Below, piece by piece: positions 32,574 through 35,042 of a stretch of DNA of 35,042 nt (its first letter is position 1; each line of letters opens with the position of its first letter). The notes beneath the pieces were generated by a model that had not been told where the DNA came from, made no database searches, and saw nothing but the letters and a program-made list of their open reading frames with translations. The translations under genes and the position numbers were made by a program. The DNA is from Candidatus Muiribacterium halophilum. Its GTDB lineage: Bacteria; Muiribacteriota; Muiribacteriia; Muiribacteriales; Muiribacteriaceae. The DNA is taken from the NCBI GenBank assembly GCA_023228995.1, contig JALOAD010000037.1:1-35042 (forward strand), in the 5' to 3' direction.

Positions 32574-33914
32574 TCAAATTTCTGACAGTTTTAAATAATA
32601 TTTTTTGACAAATAAAAGCCCTGCAATTCCTGAAATAATAAAAGTTAATGCAAGTGCAATAAAAATACCTTTAACATTAAAAATTCCTGATAAAAAATAT
32701 GCAAGTGGAATATAAAGAATAAACATTTGAGTAAGCGAAAGTGCCGATGCTTGTACAGATTTTTTAAATACATTTAAAACAGAATTTGATATCATAATAG
32801 TTCCAGCAATACTATATGAAATTGGTACAATAGTTAAATACATCACTATATATTTAACAACTTCTTTATCTTTATTAAATATACCTGCAATATTCTCACC
32901 AAAAACATAAAATAACAAAGCAAATACAAATCCCAATATCACAGAAAATATATTAGCACTTATAATACTATCTCTAACTCTACTTTTCTTTTTAGCTCCA
33001 ATATTCTGACCAACAAATGGACCCATAATATTTGCAAGAGATATTGTTATACACAAAGCAAGAAACTCTATTCTTGAAGAAACTCCAAATGCTGCAACTG
33101 CTTTATCTCCATATCTTGACATAATATTTGTAATAATAGCAACACCAACAGGATTCATGCTTCTTGCAAAAGCTACTGGTGTTCCAATTTTTAAAATTTC
33201 TTTCATACATCTAATTCTTTCACTTATGCCTTCTTTTTTTAATTTAATTAATTTTTCTCTAACAATAAGCATATATAAAGATACAATAACTGTAAGAGTT
33301 CTAGCCAAAACAGTAGCAATAGCAGCTCCTCTAACCCCCATTGCAGGAATAAAACCATAACCAAAAATAAAAATCGGATCAAGAATTATATTTGTTATAG
33401 CTGAAACACTCATTATTATACCAGGAGTTTTTGTATCACCTGTAGCTCTCAAAGCAGCATTACCCATCATAGGAATTATTACAAAAAAAACACATGAATA
33501 CCATACTTGCATGTATGCTTTAATATGCACAAGCATTTCAGGTGTTGCACCCATAAATGTAAAAAGTGAATCAATAGTAAAAAAACCTGCTATAGCAAGA
33601 ACAGCAACAATCATAAGACCAAGAATTAAAGAATCAGTAGCATATCTTGTTGCTTTTTCGTGATCTCCACTTCCATAAGCTCTTGATATAAGAACAGATG
33701 TTCCCTGACCTAATCCCATTGCCATACTTCCAATTATAAAAACTATCGGAAAAGTAAATGTTAAAGCTGCCATTTCTGTTGTTCCAAGTCTTGATATAAA
33801 AAATGTATCTGTAACATTAAAAATTACAAAACCTAGCATTCCAAATATCATAGGAATTGTCATTTTTACAAGTGTTTTATTAATATTATCATTTATTAAA
33901 TCAAGTTTTGCCAT
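32574..33914 (-). CDS. MATE family multidrug efflux transporter
   Basis: The 446-residue membrane protein has about 12 hydrophobic segments in two related halves. Family features are MTIPMIFGMLGFVIFNVTDTFFISRLGTTEMAAL near the start (residues about 18-51), AMGLGQGTSVLISRAYGSGDHEKA, and NPVGVAIITNIMSRYGDKAVAAFGVSSRIE in the second half. It exports cationic drugs or metabolites across the inner membrane using Na+ or H+. The ATG lies inside the end of marR (14-bp overlap), with AAGGAA as ribosome-binding site, so the two are one operon and the pump is probably controlled by that repressor. Confidence 0.93.
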   Translation of the reverse strand: MAKLDLINDNINKTLVKMTIPMIFGMLGFVIFNVTDTFFISRLGTTEMAALTFTFPIVFIIGSMAMGLGQGTSVLISRAYGSGDHEKATRYATDSLILGLMIVAVLAIAGFFTIDSLFTFMGATPEMLVHIKAYMQVWYSCVFFVIIPMMGNAALRATGDTKTPGIIMSVSAITNIILDPIFIFGYGFIPAMGVRGAAIATVLARTLTVIVSLYMLIVREKLIKLKKEGISERIRCMKEILKIGTPVAFARSMNPVGVAIITNIMSRYGDKAVAAFGVSSRIEFLALCITISLANIMGPFVGQNIGAKKKSRVRDSIISANIFSVILGFVFALLFYVFGENIAGIFNKDKEVVKYIVMYLTIVPISYSIAGTIMISNSVLNVFKKSVQASALSLTQMFILYIPLAYFLSGIFNVKGIFIALALTFIISGIAGLLFVKKYYLKLSEI

Positions 33915-34350
33915 GTTTAGAAATTCCTTTATTCATAAAAATAGCTTTATCTGTTAATTTTTCAAGAAATTCAAAAAGTCTCTGCTGTTCTAATTCATCA
34001 AAATCTTCAATTAATTTTTTATTCCAATTTCTAATAATTGAATAAAATTCATCTTTTATAGAATAAGCTTTTTCTGTTAAAGTTATTATGTTTTCTCTTC
34101 TATCAACAACATTCTTTTTAACATTAACAAAACCTTTTTTATTAAGACATTGAAGAGCTCTAGTTATTGTAGCTTTATTTGCAACAAGAATTTCAGCAAG
34201 TTGTTCTTGAGTAAGAGTTGAGTTTTTAAAAAGTTGTATTAGTATAATATATTGACCTTCACCTATATCAAGATGAGCAAGATGTTTTTTGAAATATGCT
34301 TTTTTATTCCTTGAAATAATTGAAATATATTTACCGATAATTTTTGTCAT
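33901..34350 (-). CDS. MarR family transcriptional regulator
   Basis: From the ATG at 34350 the protein has 149 residues: an N-terminal helix (FKKHLAHLDIGEGQYIILIQL), a winged helix (LTQEQLAEILVANKATITRALQCLNKKGFVNVKKNVVDRRENIITLT, with the DRR wing tip) and C-terminal dimer helices. The frame runs 12 codons further to a TTG at 34386, but that stretch is the promoter and operator, so I use the ATG. The gene overlaps the MATE pump gene, the usual arrangement of a repressor and the efflux system it controls. A palindrome at 34371-34390 overlaps the presumed -35, so the repressor likely controls itself too. Ligand unknown. Confidence 0.9.
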   Translation of the reverse strand: MTKIIGKYISIISRNKKAYFKKHLAHLDIGEGQYIILIQLFKNSTLTQEQLAEILVANKATITRALQCLNKKGFVNVKKNVVDRRENIITLTEKAYSIKDEFYSIIRNWNKKLIEDFDELEQQRLFEFLEKLTDKAIFMNKGISKHGKT

Positions 34351-34357
34351 GGGAGTT

Positions 34358-34386
34358 ATATTAACATTAATTAGTTGCGGACGCAA
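34358..34386 (-). promoter_or_regulatory. Promoter of the marR-MATE operon (leaderless start)
   Basis: On the minus strand, TTGCGT (34381-34386) and TAATAT (34358-34363) are separated by exactly 17 bp. The ATG lies only 7 nt after the -10, so transcription would begin at or next to the start codon, a leaderless mRNA; indeed no ribosome-binding site precedes the ATG. Confidence 0.55.
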
Positions 34387-34390
34387 CTAA
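34371..34390. promoter_or_regulatory. Operator-like palindrome for the MarR repressor
   Basis: TTAGTTGC-GGAC-GCAACTAA is a perfect 8-bp-arm inverted repeat covering the -35 of the marR promoter. MarR proteins bind 16-20 bp palindromes of this form. Confidence 0.65.
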
Positions 34391-34400
34391 AGTTGTAATT

Positions 34401-34462
34401 TTTAAATCAGCGAATTAAAATGTTCAGTGAACATTTTTGTGTGAAATGGCTTTTTTGCTTTT
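34401..34462 (+). repeat. Family B palindromic repeat, partial copy
   Basis: TTTAAATCAGCGAATT, then AAAATGTTC-AGT-GAACATTTT, then a shortened right half. It lies just upstream of the marR promoter. Confidence 0.65.
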
Positions 34463-34516
34463 ATAATTCTTCATTCTTAATTTTTAATTTTTAATTGTGA
34501 CTCCAGCCACAGTTCG

Positions 34517-34825
34517 TCATTTGATTATATTTTTTATTTTATCGATAGTTGTTAGGATTTCTTCGTATTTATCAGAATCTACAGAGTTATTCATATAAAA
34601 AATCTTAAAGCTATTTAATATTCTATCAAGTTCTTGCTCAATATCAGAAATAATCAAAATATCTTTTTTTACTAAAAATTCATTAACAAAATCATTTATA
34701 TAAAGACAGTTTTTTTTAACTTTATTAAAAAGTTCATCATTATGTAGGTTATCAATTGTTTTTATAAGTTTTTCAATTTTTTCAATAAGTTCATGCTTTT
34801 CTTTTAAAAGAAAATTATTAACCAT
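34517..34825 (-). CDS. Small coiled-coil hypothetical protein
   Basis: The 102-residue product is entirely helical and charged (EKHELIEKIEKLIKTIDNL, then SDIEQELDRILNSFKIFYM, ending KYEEILTTIDKIKNIIK), with one Cys and no signal peptide. GAGGGT stands 5 nt before the ATG, so it is probably translated. I recognise no family; small helical proteins of this sort include chaperone-like and regulatory proteins. It is alone: marR lies downstream past a family B repeat, and the IS3-type element lies upstream in the other direction. Confidence 0.6.
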   Translation of the reverse strand: MVNNFLLKEKHELIEKIEKLIKTIDNLHNDELFNKVKKNCLYINDFVNEFLVKKDILIISDIEQELDRILNSFKIFYMNNSVDSDKYEEILTTIDKIKNIIK

Positions 34826-34993
34826 AAATTACCCTCTTTTTTTATAATTTTATGCTACTTTTTTGTTAATATTAATTCTAAATTTTCTAATGTTTGAATA
34901 AAGAAAATTGAATTTTTTATAATGGCTGAAGAAATAGGACCATAGTCTTAATTTATAAATCCATGTATAATAAAATATATGGAGGAAAAGATT

Positions 34994-35042
34994 ATGAGTA
35001 AAAAAGGAAGAAGAGAATTCAGATCTGAATTTAAAGCAAAAG
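34994..35042 (+). CDS. IS3-family transposase OrfA, first 16 codons (cut by window edge)
   Basis: An ATG at 34994 with GGAGG eight nt upstream opens a frame beginning MSKKGRREFRSEFKAK. The RR.F..EFKA phrase is the usual beginning of IS3-family OrfA (the HTH protein that, with OrfB by frameshift, forms the transposase). The rest is outside the window. The element's left end cannot be fixed; a TATAAT lies at about 34969-34974. Confidence 0.65.
   Translation, partial: MSKKGRREFRSEFKAK

Noticed and set aside
34351-34386. TTG start at 34386 for the MarR protein
   Set aside because: Those 12 codons coincide with the palindromic operator and the -35/-10 promoter, and no ribosome-binding site precedes the TTG.

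Overview
The window is about 35 kb of very AT-rich bacterial DNA (by eye roughly a quarter G+C). The genes point to an anaerobe with two membranes: a TolC/MacA/MacB export set, a LolA-like outer-membrane protein, a ferredoxin-type 2-oxoacid oxidoreductase and an iron-containing alcohol dehydrogenase. There is no rRNA, tRNA or other marker that fixes the lineage, so I do not name one. Both edges fall in insertion-sequence genes (an IS1182-like transposase end on the left, the first codons of an IS3-type OrfA on the right), as expected if the sequence was broken at repeated elements.

Layout. 1-5.5 kb (minus strand): transposase remnant, S41 peptidase with a tiny Cys-containing ORF just upstream, a VOC/glyoxalase-fold protein, an unknown ORF, a DUF523(TudS-like)+DUF1722 protein, then about 1.1 kb of decayed dispersed repeats. 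5.5-13.5 kb: an Fe-alcohol dehydrogenase (+), then on the minus strand a DUF364-type protein, a secreted four-SH3b/NlpC-P60-like protein, a small flagellin-like coiled-coil protein, and a LolA-like/Tex pair. 13.5-19.1 kb (+): a 289-bp tandem array with a 10-11 bp sub-period, an exported unknown protein, an orphan AMMECR1 protein, a repeat-rich spacer, and a two-gene 2-oxoacid:acceptor oxidoreductase operon ending at a terminator. 19.1-27.6 kb (minus): a compact Type I restriction-modification operon, half-S / HsdM / RhuM / half-S / 42-aa ORF / HsdR / YgjP-like metalloprotease, followed downstream by a winged-helix ORF split by six 11-bp repeats. 28-34.4 kb (minus): tolC-macA-macB, then a marR-MATE drug-efflux pair with a recognisable operator. 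34.5 kb to the end: a small coiled-coil ORF and the IS3-type element.

How the parts work together. Two efflux systems lie side by side: a tripartite MacAB-TolC-type exporter and a MATE pump that its MarR repressor probably controls. The restriction operon is unusual in having two single-TRD specificity proteins, one on each side of hsdM, plus RhuM and a metalloprotease. The space between genes is colonised by at least four dispersed, hairpin-forming repeat families. They occur in both orientations and in fresh and decayed copies; one shows paired changes that keep its stem.

The most notable observations are the split-S Type I locus, the 11-bp repeat tract whose copy number sets whether the wHTH ORF is in frame, the helically phased tandem array, the covarying repeat family, the flagellin-like protein without flagellar neighbours, and the small Cys-containing ORF beside the S41 peptidase. 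Functions proposed for these are inferences from sequence alone.
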